Assembly (NCBI RefSeq): GCF_002250835.2
Contig: NZ_NOJY02000003.1
Coordinates: 1 to 64,000 of the forward strand
From: Romboutsia weinsteinii
GTDB lineage: Bacteria > Bacillota > Clostridia > Peptostreptococcales > Peptostreptococcaceae
DNA: 64,000 nt
Direction: 5' to 3'
Below, one piece after another: positions 24,801-33,499 of the stretch. Below the pieces are notes generated by a model. It worked only from the letters and a program-made list of their open reading frames with translations, was not told the DNA's origin and did no database searches. A program made the translations under genes and the position numbers. Position 1 is the first letter of the stretch. The number at the start of each line of letters is the position of its first letter.

Positions 24801-26675
24801 TTTTTTACTACTTCCTTCTCCCGTTGATGGAAGTGTATTTAAATTTTGGAATCCTATTGATAATTTTACATCTTTTGCTACTAATACTAATTTATCAGGT
24901 CTTAATTCTCCTGATTCTGTATATACTTTTATATTATTTTCATTGCCTGCTTTTAAATCTATATCAAAATCTACAGAATTTGATATAGTAGCACTACTTC
25001 CATTAACACTTATTGGATCTTCTCCATTTACAGATACCTTTATGGATGAGTTTTTAGAACCTGTATATAGTTTAGCTGTATATTTCCCTGCACCATCAGC
25101 TGCTATTTTGTTTAAAGTAACAAAATTATTTGCTCCACCAAAGTTCTTTACAACTCTATTAAAAGAAGCTCCACTTTGCCATGTAATTTCAGTATCTCCA
25201 CCAAAATGATTATCTTGGCTTTCAAATTCATAAATAGTTTGTGCCGGTAATTTTTTGTTAGTTCCACCTTTAACTATTACACCTGTTGCTCCACCTGCTG
25301 GAATCGAAGGAATTGTAGCATTTATCATTCCATTAACAACATTCGCTGATACTTTTGCATATGCTGTATCTGTTGAAATTCCCTCTTTTGCAACATAACA
25401 TTCTAACTCAACCTTACCATCTTCATATGGTACATTTTTTAGTTCTATATTAACATCCGTCTTTTCATTTCCAAAGTTGCTTGCTAAAATTATAGATTCA
25501 TTTTTACTATTTATCATTGCAATAGAATCATCAACTATCCAATTACTTCCCATATCTGTTGAAACTACCTTAAATTCCCCACTACCTAAGCCAAGCTTAT
25601 TTGAAAGTAAATTCCAAGATTTTGTAAATGGATTTAATGTAACATTATCTCCATCAACAGTATATGAGTAACTTGCAGGAGAGTTTTTAGATGATGTTGT
25701 ACTATTAAAAAGTACCATATCCCACCCATCTCTCATTGCTTTAAATAAGGCGTTAGCTTGTTGCTTTATTCCGCTATTTCCTGTTACATTATTATCCGGA
25801 GTATTAGCACCTTTTGATACTGTTGTCCATCCTGTCATAAATAAAGGAATATCTGCATTATTTGACCATTTACGAATCTTCTTCCTGCCTTCTTTAAGCT
25901 CTCCAAAATAGTCAGATGCATAATTATTAACATCTACATTGTATGCTCTTAAAGATATAAACTGTAAAAGACTTTTATCCGATTCACTATTATATTTAGT
26001 TACTAAATCTTGTATTTTACCTAAGTTGATGTCATTTACCCCTGATAGAGTATATCCTGGACCACCAATAGTATAATTAGACCCTAAGCTTCTAATAGCC
26101 TTTGCTGTTGTATAATAAACTTCAACAAAATCTGATGAGCTCAATGATTCATCTGGTGATATTTCAACAAACTTGATTATATCTTTATATTCAATAGCAT
26201 CATTTAAGAATTCTTTAATCATTGATACATACTTAGTTTCATCATCATATTTTTTATCATTATTACTGTCTAACCATGATGGCAAGTTCACAAACTCTAA
26301 CATAATATCCATGCCAGCTCCCCTAGCTCTTGTAAACTGACCTGATGCAACATGTAGATATTCTTCTTTAACATTTGTATCTACTTGTCCATCTTTATTT
26401 GGGTAAAGTTTTGATAAATCAACTGGTATTTTAACTAATTTAACTCCCATTTTACTATTCATCAAAGACCATGCTGAAGCTTCATCAGATGAAGGTATTC
26501 CCGAACCACCAAATATATATTTACTTCCAGTTCCTATATTAGTATTATAGTCCACAGTAATCTGTGGACTTTTTGCACTTTTAGGAGCAGCACTTGCATC
26601 TCCCATCATAGATGCTACCATTCCTATTGCTAGCATTGAAGACACTACTTTTTTTAAGGACTTTTTTACTCTCAC
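21849..26675 (-). CDS. Large secreted glycoside hydrolase with two GH39-like modules
   Basis: A 1608-residue exported protein. In order: signal peptide (1 to about 30); GH39-like module A (about 35-480); carbohydrate-binding jelly-roll (about 485-610); a linker domain; a Big_2 immunoglobulin-like domain (about 705-795, VLPEDAENKNITWKTSNPDL); GH39-like module B (about 800-1320); a second CBM6/35-like domain (about 1330-1460); two FIVAR repeats (about 1465-1608). Module B has the clan-A acid/base Glu (FLNEPHW, E1004) and nucleophile Glu (IFLNEYNAS, E1132). Module A aligns but reads VEISPDE and LFMTGWTT there (Gly282 at the nucleophile), so it is probably non-catalytic. There is no LPXTG or other anchor. 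The GTG at 26675 is spaced well from GGGGAG; the ATG 9 bases earlier abuts it. Last gene of a sugar-importer operon. Substrate unknown. Confidence 0.82.
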   Translation of the reverse strand: MRVKKSLKKVVSSMLAIGMVASMMGDASAAPKSAKSPQITVDYNTNIGTGSKYIFGGSGIPSSDEASAWSLMNSKMGVKLVKIPVDLSKLYPNKDGQVDTNVKEEYLHVASGQFTRARGAGMDIMLEFVNLPSWLDSNNDKKYDDETKYVSMIKEFLNDAIEYKDIIKFVEISPDESLSSSDFVEVYYTTAKAIRSLGSNYTIGGPGYTLSGVNDINLGKIQDLVTKYNSESDKSLLQFISLRAYNVDVNNYASDYFGELKEGRKKIRKWSNNADIPLFMTGWTTVSKGANTPDNNVTGNSGIKQQANALFKAMRDGWDMVLFNSTTSSKNSPASYSYTVDGDNVTLNPFTKSWNLLSNKLGLGSGEFKVVSTDMGSNWIVDDSIAMINSKNESIILASNFGNEKTDVNIELKNVPYEDGKVELECYVAKEGISTDTAYAKVSANVVNGMINATIPSIPAGGATGVIVKGGTNKKLPAQTIYEFESQDNHFGGDTEITWQSGASFNRVVKNFGGANNFVTLNKIAADGAGKYTAKLYTGSKNSSIKVSVNGEDPISVNGSSATISNSVDFDIDLKAGNENNIKVYTESGELRPDKLVLVAKDVKLSIGFQNLNTLPSTGEGSSKKYILPLARKDFKVDGRIFPDNVSSSYNLEYTSNNEKVVTVNNQGLLTPLAVGEAEITANIVGNTDINNTFKIVVENAVSGISVTPKTTTLKQNQTAKISAKVLPEDAENKNITWKTSNPDLVRIENSNNNEANIKVIGESGSAIIIAIAEDGGYEATCSITVTKPELSGTINIDYSSTIANGSPGIFGVTHYPSLNKEDNDIGDHSKVWEMLRDDMGVKFMRADARLQEILPIWTKTPNTNWASNSDIQPGQPNYVEADYYYVTGPDGEKRQFSVEGYRDDMDHFAETGQYLNGMSNPENWNTERLMNWVKKADEMDFEVMVMTFQIPEWLASGYPLPGAPHTEKACNSAPKDWEIFRDIIQKVYKMVKPYADYYEFLNEPHWYVPKGGEQRRPDGTLYPNSNKVNLIASDTMYQAIDAIYELEGKKPSMKLGGGADDSWGGDYGVLGTLFSSEYSKEWQERVEFVSIHKYGERPANQSTSNEGANSRNFKYWLRQKTGKDLPIFLNEYNASTGQPHEYHTGAKSMSYHGRLMIDMMLDGYDGGGYYTCYPSDVPMDDYEASSGWIERGKGVYAWNNGNPTLATFTKTWNLLSKKLELGNGDFKVKSTDVSGSKISDGIGAINANGKPVAFLTNYSSNEYGNVVINMNNVPYQKGEKVTAKVYSMTTDSTINIEPIVKEVTVTEDGLVVVEVDSIGSNGVAGVILEGNAIDMDDKTIEFESYLNKFSGLAKIENNNSASNGRWVTSISGGKANSVDISIDSKVSVEYTTSLQYNSSQDVELSYTINAGEVNKVILPKTSGLGNIEIKLPLLEGANTIRFYNESGTNVILDKIDVQEYEEPVDKSNLETLVKSIEEKLSELNQDDYINSTWINLVKTLEKAKEVLSDDNVSQEVVNDTYEELTKSYSDLSITPNKGVKKDLQKLIDKSEKLKEDKYTEESWIVLKAELEKAKEALNNDDITDDEVVKIVESLKNAMDNLDKINKK

Positions 26676-26758
26676 TATAATCATCTCCCCAATTTCATAT
26701 ATATTTGAGCAACGTATGTAGCCTAATACATGAAATTTTTATCTTTAGTTATATAGTT

Positions 26759-27613
26759 TTACTTAACTGATCCAGCAATCATTCCATCTATTATATATTT
26801 TTGAGCAAATAAATAAATTATTAATATAGGCAGTATAGTTAATATAATAAATGCACAAACATAGTTCCATTTATATGTCATATATCCTACAAAATTATAA
26901 ATCCCCATAGGAAGTGTATTTTTTGCACCATCAGTTATAAAATATAATGATATTTGGAAGTCATTCCAAACACCCATAAAGATTATTATTATATTAGTAA
27001 ATGTTGCTGGTTTTAGTAGTGGGAATATGATTTTGAAAAACATTTTAATAGGTGAACATCCATCTAACATAGCAGCTTCGTCTAATGATTGTGGAATCCC
27101 CTTCATAAAACCTGTATAAAGCATAATACTTAAAGGCAGTTTAACCGAAACATGTATTAAAATTACAGACAAGTAGGTTCCACTAAGACCTAACGCTTTA
27201 ATTATAGCTACTTCAGGAATTAATGCTATTGGAGCTATAAGACCTAGTATAAAGTAATTACCTGCAAATTTTGTAAGTTTATCATTTCTTCTTGCTATTA
27301 TAAATGCAGCAAGAGAACCAAATATAACAGTTATAAAAACTGTACTACCTGTTATAAGTACACTATTAAGGAATGCTCTCAATAACTTACCCTCTTTTAT
27401 AACATAAGGATAATTTTCAAACATAAATTTTTCTGGCATACTTAATCCTACTACAGCTGATTCTGGAACTGTCTTAAATGAATTAAGTAATACTAGATAC
27501 AATGGTAATAAAACAAGGAATGACATAACAAGGCAAGCTGTATATATTGCAATCTTTGAGATAGATTCTTTATTTTTTAAAATAGGTGTTTTTTTTGTTC
27601 TACTTATTTCCAT
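26759..27613 (-). CDS. Sugar ABC transporter permease (MalG type)
   Basis: Six membrane spans and the EAA loop DEAAMLDGCSPIKMFFKII (about residues 180-198), which contacts the ATPase. The protein is 284 residues, normal for the CUT1 family. Its ATG overlaps the stop of the MalF-type gene by one base. Neither permease has an ATPase gene beside it; CUT1 systems of this type commonly share one MsmK-like ATPase encoded elsewhere. Confidence 0.88.
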   Translation of the reverse strand: MEISRTKKTPILKNKESISKIAIYTACLVMSFLVLLPLYLVLLNSFKTVPESAVVGLSMPEKFMFENYPYVIKEGKLLRAFLNSVLITGSTVFITVIFGSLAAFIIARRNDKLTKFAGNYFILGLIAPIALIPEVAIIKALGLSGTYLSVILIHVSVKLPLSIMLYTGFMKGIPQSLDEAAMLDGCSPIKMFFKIIFPLLKPATFTNIIIIFMGVWNDFQISLYFITDGAKNTLPMGIYNFVGYMTYKWNYVCAFIILTILPILIIYLFAQKYIIDGMIAGSVK

Positions 27614-28491
27614 TATATGTCCTCTCCTTTTTTTAATAATTTTAAAAGCGGTGTTATCACGATTACAATTAATACTAATTGTATGACATTTATAGCTGAT
27701 GCGTATCCCATCGTTCCAGATCTCATAGCATCATAAGATAATTTACTTATAACTTGTGTAGCACCATTTGGACCACCATTAGTCATAGACATTATAATAT
27801 CAAATACATTAAATCCACCGATTACACATAACGTTATAGTTGTATTAATTGTCGGTCTTAAAAATGGTAGTGTGATTTTAGAAAACCTTTGAAAAGCATT
27901 GGCTCCATCAATACGAGCAGCTTCATAAACTTCTTCTGGAATAGATTGTAATCCAGCCAATAATATAGCTACGTTAAATCCTATCCATATCCAAGATTCA
28001 ACTGCTGCTACTGAATATAAAGCTATATCTGGGTTTCCTAACCAATTAAGTGCTAGTGATTCTAGTCCTACCGAATTAAGAAATTGATTTAGTACACCAG
28101 TATCTGGTTGTAATATAAAACTAAATACATAACCTACAACTAAAGTTCCTATTGTACATGGTAAAAAAGATACTGCTCTAAATAAATTTCTTCCTTTAAA
28201 TTTATTATTTAGTAAAAGTGCTATTGCAAGGCCTAATCCAACTTTAATTATAGTTGTAATTATTGCAAATATTGTTACATTCTTAAGAGCTGGTAAAAAG
28301 CTTATTGAAGTAAATAAATCTTTAAAATTTTCAAACCCTATAAATTGCGGATTACTAAAATTATATATATTCCAGTTAGTAAATGAAAATACTATACCTC
28401 CTACTAGGGAACCAACATAAAAAATTGTAAATACTATTAGTGCGGGTACAATTAAATAAAGTGGATAATATCGTTTTTGTAATTTTCCCAT
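27613..28491 (-). CDS. Sugar ABC transporter permease (MalF type)
   Basis: 292 residues with six spans and the EAA loop EEVYEAARIDGANAFQRFSK (about 190-209). Works with the MalG-type protein as the membrane channel for an oligosaccharide. Follows the binding-protein gene after a 67-base gap that holds a stem-loop. Confidence 0.88.
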   Translation of the reverse strand: MGKLQKRYYPLYLIVPALIVFTIFYVGSLVGGIVFSFTNWNIYNFSNPQFIGFENFKDLFTSISFLPALKNVTIFAIITTIIKVGLGLAIALLLNNKFKGRNLFRAVSFLPCTIGTLVVGYVFSFILQPDTGVLNQFLNSVGLESLALNWLGNPDIALYSVAAVESWIWIGFNVAILLAGLQSIPEEVYEAARIDGANAFQRFSKITLPFLRPTINTTITLCVIGGFNVFDIIMSMTNGGPNGATQVISKLSYDAMRSGTMGYASAINVIQLVLIVIVITPLLKLLKKGEDI

Positions 28492-28506
28492 TCTTTCAAT
28501 CTCCTT

Positions 28507-28539
28507 CTAAAAATTTCGCTAGCAAAATTGCTAGCGAAA
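28507..28539 (-). terminator. Intercistronic stem-loop behind the binding-protein gene
   Basis: TTTCGCTAGC / GCTAGCGAAA with a 6-base loop, followed on the minus strand by a T run. Partial terminators of this sort set a higher level for the binding protein than for the permeases. Confidence 0.7.
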
Positions 28540-28557
28540 AATATTTTTTAACTTATT

Positions 28558-29871
28558 CTATTTTGTAAATCCATCAAGCCCAAGTTGCTTTCCGTTTTTG
28601 ATTATTTCATCACTCCAAATTTTTGCTGCTTCTTTTGGAGTTTTTTGTCCTAGTAAAACTGAAAGTAATGCACTTTCTGATTCTGCTGGTGGTATTATAA
28701 CATACGTTTGGTTGTAATGTTTTTGACTCATTCCTTCATCAAAATAAACTTGAGAATCTTTTAATGTAGTACTAATATTTTCATTAGTTATACCATTCCA
28801 TACAGATGTACAAGCTCTTTTATCTATATCGTATTTAATAGTATCTTCAGAAGACATATAGTTAAGGAAATCTTTTACTTCATCTAAATTCTTAGATTCA
28901 TTTGAAACATATAATCCACCAGGACCTGCTGCTGCTAAATAACTCTTTCCATCTTCACTTGGTGCTGCAAACATTCCAATTTTACCCTCTGCTGATGGTT
29001 CAGTTTTTACATACTCAGGATCTGCCCAGTCTCCCATATACATCATAGCTGCTTGACCTGAACCTATAGCCTTTTGAGCCATTTCATAACTTGCTGTACT
29101 TAAATCACTATTTATATATCCTTTATCAACCCATCCCTTTATTCTTTCAAATAAATTTACAAATTCAGGAACTTCATCCCATCTTATCTCATTATTATTT
29201 AACTTTTCTAATAATCCAGGATTTTTAGCTAATATATTTGGCCATTCTCCATTTATTATTTGATTTACAGTCCAAGCATCCCCCATTGAAACATACATTG
29301 GCGTAATACCTTCAGCCTTCAATTTTGCACATGCTTTTTCAAACTCTTCATAAGTTTTAGGTATTTCTATATTATTTTTTTCAAATACTTCTTTGTTATA
29401 AACTATACCAAATGAATTTACTCCTCCTAATGGCATACAATATACCTTACCATCTGTATGAGTAACAAAATCTTTACCTATATCACTTAAATTACTAACC
29501 CATGCTTCTGAAGAAAGATCTTCTAAATTTTTCTCATGGTTATATTTAGTAGATTGTGTTCCTGTGTCTCCTATGAACATATCCCACATTCCACCAGAAG
29601 TCATTTTTGTAAGCATTAATTGTTCAAATTGATTATCATCAACTGCTTGAATATCAAGTTTATTACCTGTTTTGGCTTCCCACTGTTCTTTATGATAATT
29701 CATATTTGTTACTTCTAGCTGAGTTGCCTTCATACCTATCGTAATCGTTTTCCCGTCAGACGTATTCGAGCTTTCTCCATCTTTTTCATTTGTAGAACTA
29801 CAAGCTACCATTGAGATTGATACTAATCCTGTAGTAAGTAATGCTATGCTGCGTCTTAATAATTTGTTCAT
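28558..29871 (-). CDS. Sugar ABC transporter substrate-binding lipoprotein
   Basis: A 437-residue family-1 extracellular binding protein. The signal peptide has lipobox M-V-A-C24, followed by a Ser/Asp-rich linker and a two-lobed domain with FEKACAKLKAEGITP and MYMGDWADPEYV. It captures a sugar at the cell surface for the two permeases. First gene of a four-gene operon with the large glycosidase, so its ligand is presumably released by that enzyme. Divergent from the two-component genes. Confidence 0.88.
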   Translation of the reverse strand: MNKLLRRSIALLTTGLVSISMVACSSTNEKDGESSNTSDGKTITIGMKATQLEVTNMNYHKEQWEAKTGNKLDIQAVDDNQFEQLMLTKMTSGGMWDMFIGDTGTQSTKYNHEKNLEDLSSEAWVSNLSDIGKDFVTHTDGKVYCMPLGGVNSFGIVYNKEVFEKNNIEIPKTYEEFEKACAKLKAEGITPMYVSMGDAWTVNQIINGEWPNILAKNPGLLEKLNNNEIRWDEVPEFVNLFERIKGWVDKGYINSDLSTASYEMAQKAIGSGQAAMMYMGDWADPEYVKTEPSAEGKIGMFAAPSEDGKSYLAAAGPGGLYVSNESKNLDEVKDFLNYMSSEDTIKYDIDKRACTSVWNGITNENISTTLKDSQVYFDEGMSQKHYNQTYVIIPPAESESALLSVLLGQKTPKEAAKIWSDEIIKNGKQLGLDGFTK

Positions 29872-30081
29872 ATTGATTTCCCCCTTAATCTAATCATTGT
29901 CTATAATTTACTTTTTCTATGATTTCTTTAATTTAATTATATAACTATAAATAAATAATAAAAATGTAGTTTTCTATAAATTTTTGATGTATTTTTTTGC
30001 ATTTATTTAATTATCCTAATTGTTGTGTTAAAATATTGCAGTAAACATTTTCTTGCGACAAATATGTTGGGGGTATTTAAT

Positions 30082-31854
30082 ATGAAAAGATCTAAATTTA
30101 AATATAAATTAGCTATAAACATTACATTAATTATAAGTACAATAATTTTTTTAAGCTTTTTACTATACGGATATCACACCTCAAAAAATTTGAAGACTAA
30201 TGAAGTTAATAATTCTAGAATTATACTTGAAAATATTTCAACACAAATAGACCTTCTTTATAATGAAATGGATACCGCTATATCATCATTAGTTTATAAT
30301 CCTCAGTTAAAAAATTCATTATATACTATAAATAATTCTGATATATCACAAAGTTCACTTGAATTTATACAACAAAAAAAAATAATTGAATCCAATTTGG
30401 GCACTGTTTTGTTTTTCCCTAATATCTCTAATATATTTTTATATAATTCTAAAAAAGATTATTTTTATTATTCTGGATACTACTTAAATAATTATAATCA
30501 CATAAAAAAAACTCTTTCAAATAATACATATATAAATAATTTGAATGATTATTCCTCAAGAGTCATGCTAGGTCCACATATTAGCCCTTGGTCACCAACT
30601 CCTACACCTGTAATATCTGTTTATGGTAACTTCACTGATAATTTATTACTCAAAGATTCAATTATCGAAGCACAAATCCCTTACAATGTAGTTGATAATA
30701 TATGTACTCAAAACTCCTTTGAAAATAATAAAGAGATAATTATCTTTGATAATAATTTTAATGTAGTCTACCCTCTTAAAAAGAATTTCAAATTTATAGA
30801 TGATAAAAAATTAAATAATATAAAAAAAAATTTAAATAAAAATATATATGAAGACTACAGTAAGACTTACAATTATCTAATGAAAAAATCTGATTCTACT
30901 AATTTAAATATTATGTTGGTCTCTAACAATAGCTATATTAATAAACAAAACTTTGATTCTCTAGTTTTAACCTTTATAATCACATTGATAATACTTTGTG
31001 CTACGTTAGGAATTTGCTTTTTTATATTTAAAAAACTTCTAGATCCACTTCATGAATTAATTGATTATATTAATTCTGGTAGCAAAACGAAACTCTCTAT
31101 AAAAGATAACGGAATAGATGAATTTAAAATTATAAATAATTCTTTTAATAACATGTTGGATGAACTTAAAGATTCAATGTCCCTAGCTTATGAATCTCAA
31201 ATTAAAGAGATGGAGGCTAGTTTTACTGCACTTCAAGCTCAAGTTAATCCACATTTTTTATACAATACTCTAAACTCAATTAGTGCTGCTAGCGATATTT
31301 ATGGCAGTGAAGTAACTCAAAAGATGTGCCAGGAATTGTCTCTTATGATGAGATATATAACTTCAAAGCATCAGGATACAAAATTAATTAATGAAATAAA
31401 TCATACTAGAAATTATTTAGAGTTAATGAAAATATCTCATGTTGATGCTTTTGATTATGAAATCAACATTGACATAGAAGCGTACGATTTGATTATACCT
31501 AAATTAACTATTCAACCTCTGGTTGAAAATTGTTTTAAACATGCATTTAGTACTTGTACTCCACCATGGCATATTTCAATAAATTGTGAATTAATTGATG
31601 GATGTTACAAGGTTACTATTGTTGATAATGGTGTTGGGTTTACTGAAAAAGCTTTAGGAGATTTAAATGATTTTATTAAAAAATATGAGGTTAGTAAATA
31701 TTTAAACTCTTATAAAGACTTGTCAATTGGTGGACTTGGTATTAAAAATATTTATTCAAGGTTAGCAATTTTTTATGAAGGAAACTTCTCATTTAAAGTC
31801 TCCTACGACAATGGATGTAAAATTACAATCGAAAGGATGATTAATATTGATTAA
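30082..31854 (+). CDS. Sensor histidine kinase, YesM type
   Basis: Membrane span at about residues 10-30, an Asn/Ile-rich extracellular sensor of about 260 residues, a second span (about 295-318), HAMP (LDPLHELIDYINSG), and a His_kinase domain with the phospho-His in QAQVNPHFLYNTLNSIS, then HATPase (VDNGVGF, GGLGIKNIYSRL). Such kinases sense extracellular carbohydrate and drive AraC-type regulators. The ATG at 30082 lies 10 bases after TTGGGGG; an earlier ATG at 30025 has no ribosome site and would add 19 non-signal residues. Confidence 0.85.
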   Translation: MKRSKFKYKLAINITLIISTIIFLSFLLYGYHTSKNLKTNEVNNSRIILENISTQIDLLYNEMDTAISSLVYNPQLKNSLYTINNSDISQSSLEFIQQKKIIESNLGTVLFFPNISNIFLYNSKKDYFYYSGYYLNNYNHIKKTLSNNTYINNLNDYSSRVMLGPHISPWSPTPTPVISVYGNFTDNLLLKDSIIEAQIPYNVVDNICTQNSFENNKEIIIFDNNFNVVYPLKKNFKFIDDKKLNNIKKNLNKNIYEDYSKTYNYLMKKSDSTNLNIMLVSNNSYINKQNFDSLVLTFIITLIILCATLGICFFIFKKLLDPLHELIDYINSGSKTKLSIKDNGIDEFKIINNSFNNMLDELKDSMSLAYESQIKEMEASFTALQAQVNPHFLYNTLNSISAASDIYGSEVTQKMCQELSLMMRYITSKHQDTKLINEINHTRNYLELMKISHVDAFDYEINIDIEAYDLIIPKLTIQPLVENCFKHAFSTCTPPWHISINCELIDGCYKVTIVDNGVGFTEKALGDLNDFIKKYEVSKYLNSYKDLSIGGLGIKNIYSRLAIFYEGNFSFKVSYDNGCKITIERMINID

Positions 31855-33382
31855 GATAATTATAGCTGAGGATCAACAGCTCATATTAAAAGATTTATGT
31901 AACAAAATTTCTAAAATAGATGATGATATTAATATTGTAGCAACAGCAATTAATGGAGCCGATGCATATGAAAAAATTATTGATTTAAGGCCTGATATAG
32001 TATTTACGGATATAAATATGCCTATTATGGACGGAATTCAAATGATAGAAAAAGTAAAAAGTAAAAATATTGATACTCGTTTTGTAGTAATTAGTGGTTA
32101 TAAGGATTTTGAATATGCCAGAGCTGCTATTAAAGTCGGTGTTGACGAATACCTTCTAAAACCAATCTTAATAGAAGACATAAAAAAAATATTAAATAAC
32201 TTGAAATCAAAAATTTCAATGAAACAAAATGATTATGAACAACACATTATAGATAAATTAATAAACTCAACAGTTACTGATAAGCCTACAATCAACACTA
32301 ACTTTGATTACAAGTATTATTATGTAATACTATTTGTAGCTGGTCCATACTCAAGTTTTACAATTGATTTTGACACACAATTTACTCAGATTCTAAATAA
32401 TATAGATTTAATGAATATATCCAAAAATTATCTTGGTATTGATGATAGAATGTTTTTAACTAAAGGTAAAAATAACAATGAAATGGTTGGTATATGGGCA
32501 AGTAATCATGATTATTCTAATAATATTAGATTATTCTGTGATGAAGTTATCTCTATATGTAATGAAAAAGATGTATTTTTAACTGTAGGATTAAGTAGAC
32601 CTATTAAACATATCGATAATATCGGTATCACTAGTCAGATAGTTAGAACTGTATTAAAGAAGAAAATAGTCTTTTCACAATCAAATATTTTAGATTGTTC
32701 AAAAAATGATATGTACGTTCATAATCATAGAATTTTTCTTACAGATAATATAGAAAAAAGCATTAAATTTATGGTTCAAAATAATCAAAAAGATAACTTT
32801 ATTAGTACATGCCTTGATCTTATAAAAACTTTAAAAGAAAATAGTGCAACTCAATTAGAGATTGATAAATGCCTAAAATCATTAAAGGATATTTGTAATA
32901 CTTATATTCTATCTGAGTACAATATTTCCGATATTGATATTAAAATCGATGAATGTATCTCATCATCTAGCAATTATGATGAACTTTCATCTAATATAAA
33001 ATTTATTTTCAATGAATTTATAGATGACTATAATAAGAATACTTTAAAAAATAACTCTATGAACGATATTATTCAGTCATCTAAAGAATATATAAAAAGC
33101 CATTTTTCTGAAGATATTAATATTAATGATATTGCCAGTTTATTTTCAGTATCTCCTACATACTTTAGTCGCTTATTCAAAAAAGAAGTAGGAATACCGC
33201 CTGTTGTTTATCTTACAAGATATAGGTTAGAAAAAGCATGTGAATACTTTGATAATACTGAGTTTACTGTAAAAGAAGTATCTGAGCTTTGTGGATATTC
33301 AGATCCATTTTATTTTAGTAAAGCATTTAAATCAATTATAGGTGTTTCACCTAAAACATATAAATCAAAAATTAAAGCCTAG
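31847..33382 (+). CDS. Response regulator, YesN/AraC type
   Basis: Receiver with E8/D9 and phospho-acceptor D55 (VFTDINMP), a long middle region of about 280 residues without clear motifs, and two AraC helix-turn-helix units at the C-terminus (about 405-510: INDIASLFSVSPTYFSRLFK and VKEVSELCGYSDPFYFSKAF). It starts at TTG, overlapping the kinase by 8 bases, after GAAAGGATG. It very likely activates the divergent importer-glycosidase operon and the GH36 gene. Confidence 0.88.
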   Translation: MIKIIIAEDQQLILKDLCNKISKIDDDINIVATAINGADAYEKIIDLRPDIVFTDINMPIMDGIQMIEKVKSKNIDTRFVVISGYKDFEYARAAIKVGVDEYLLKPILIEDIKKILNNLKSKISMKQNDYEQHIIDKLINSTVTDKPTINTNFDYKYYYVILFVAGPYSSFTIDFDTQFTQILNNIDLMNISKNYLGIDDRMFLTKGKNNNEMVGIWASNHDYSNNIRLFCDEVISICNEKDVFLTVGLSRPIKHIDNIGITSQIVRTVLKKKIVFSQSNILDCSKNDMYVHNHRIFLTDNIEKSIKFMVQNNQKDNFISTCLDLIKTLKENSATQLEIDKCLKSLKDICNTYILSEYNISDIDIKIDECISSSSNYDELSSNIKFIFNEFIDDYNKNTLKNNSMNDIIQSSKEYIKSHFSEDININDIASLFSVSPTYFSRLFKKEVGIPPVVYLTRYRLEKACEYFDNTEFTVKEVSELCGYSDPFYFSKAFKSIIGVSPKTYKSKIKA

Positions 33383-33426
33383 CATATAAAAAACTACATA
33401 TAAATTAATCAAAAAAACACATTTTA

Positions 33427-33493
33427 ATCCCCCTCAAATTAACTTATTATAAATATTAAAGTTAGATTCATGGTAATACAATATGAGGGGGAT
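33427..33493 (+). promoter_or_regulatory. Inverted repeat covering the GH36 ribosome site
   Basis: ATCCCCCTCA (33427-33436) is exactly complementary to TGAGGGGGAT (33484-33493), the ribosome site of the GH36 gene. The 47-base loop would let the leader RNA hide this site. Confidence 0.5.
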
Positions 33494-33499
33494 ATTTAT

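Noticed and set aside
29872..30081. Catabolite-control (cre) site between the importer operon and the two-component genes
   Set aside because: I looked for the WTGNAANCGNWNNCW pattern and found nothing close to it in this gap.
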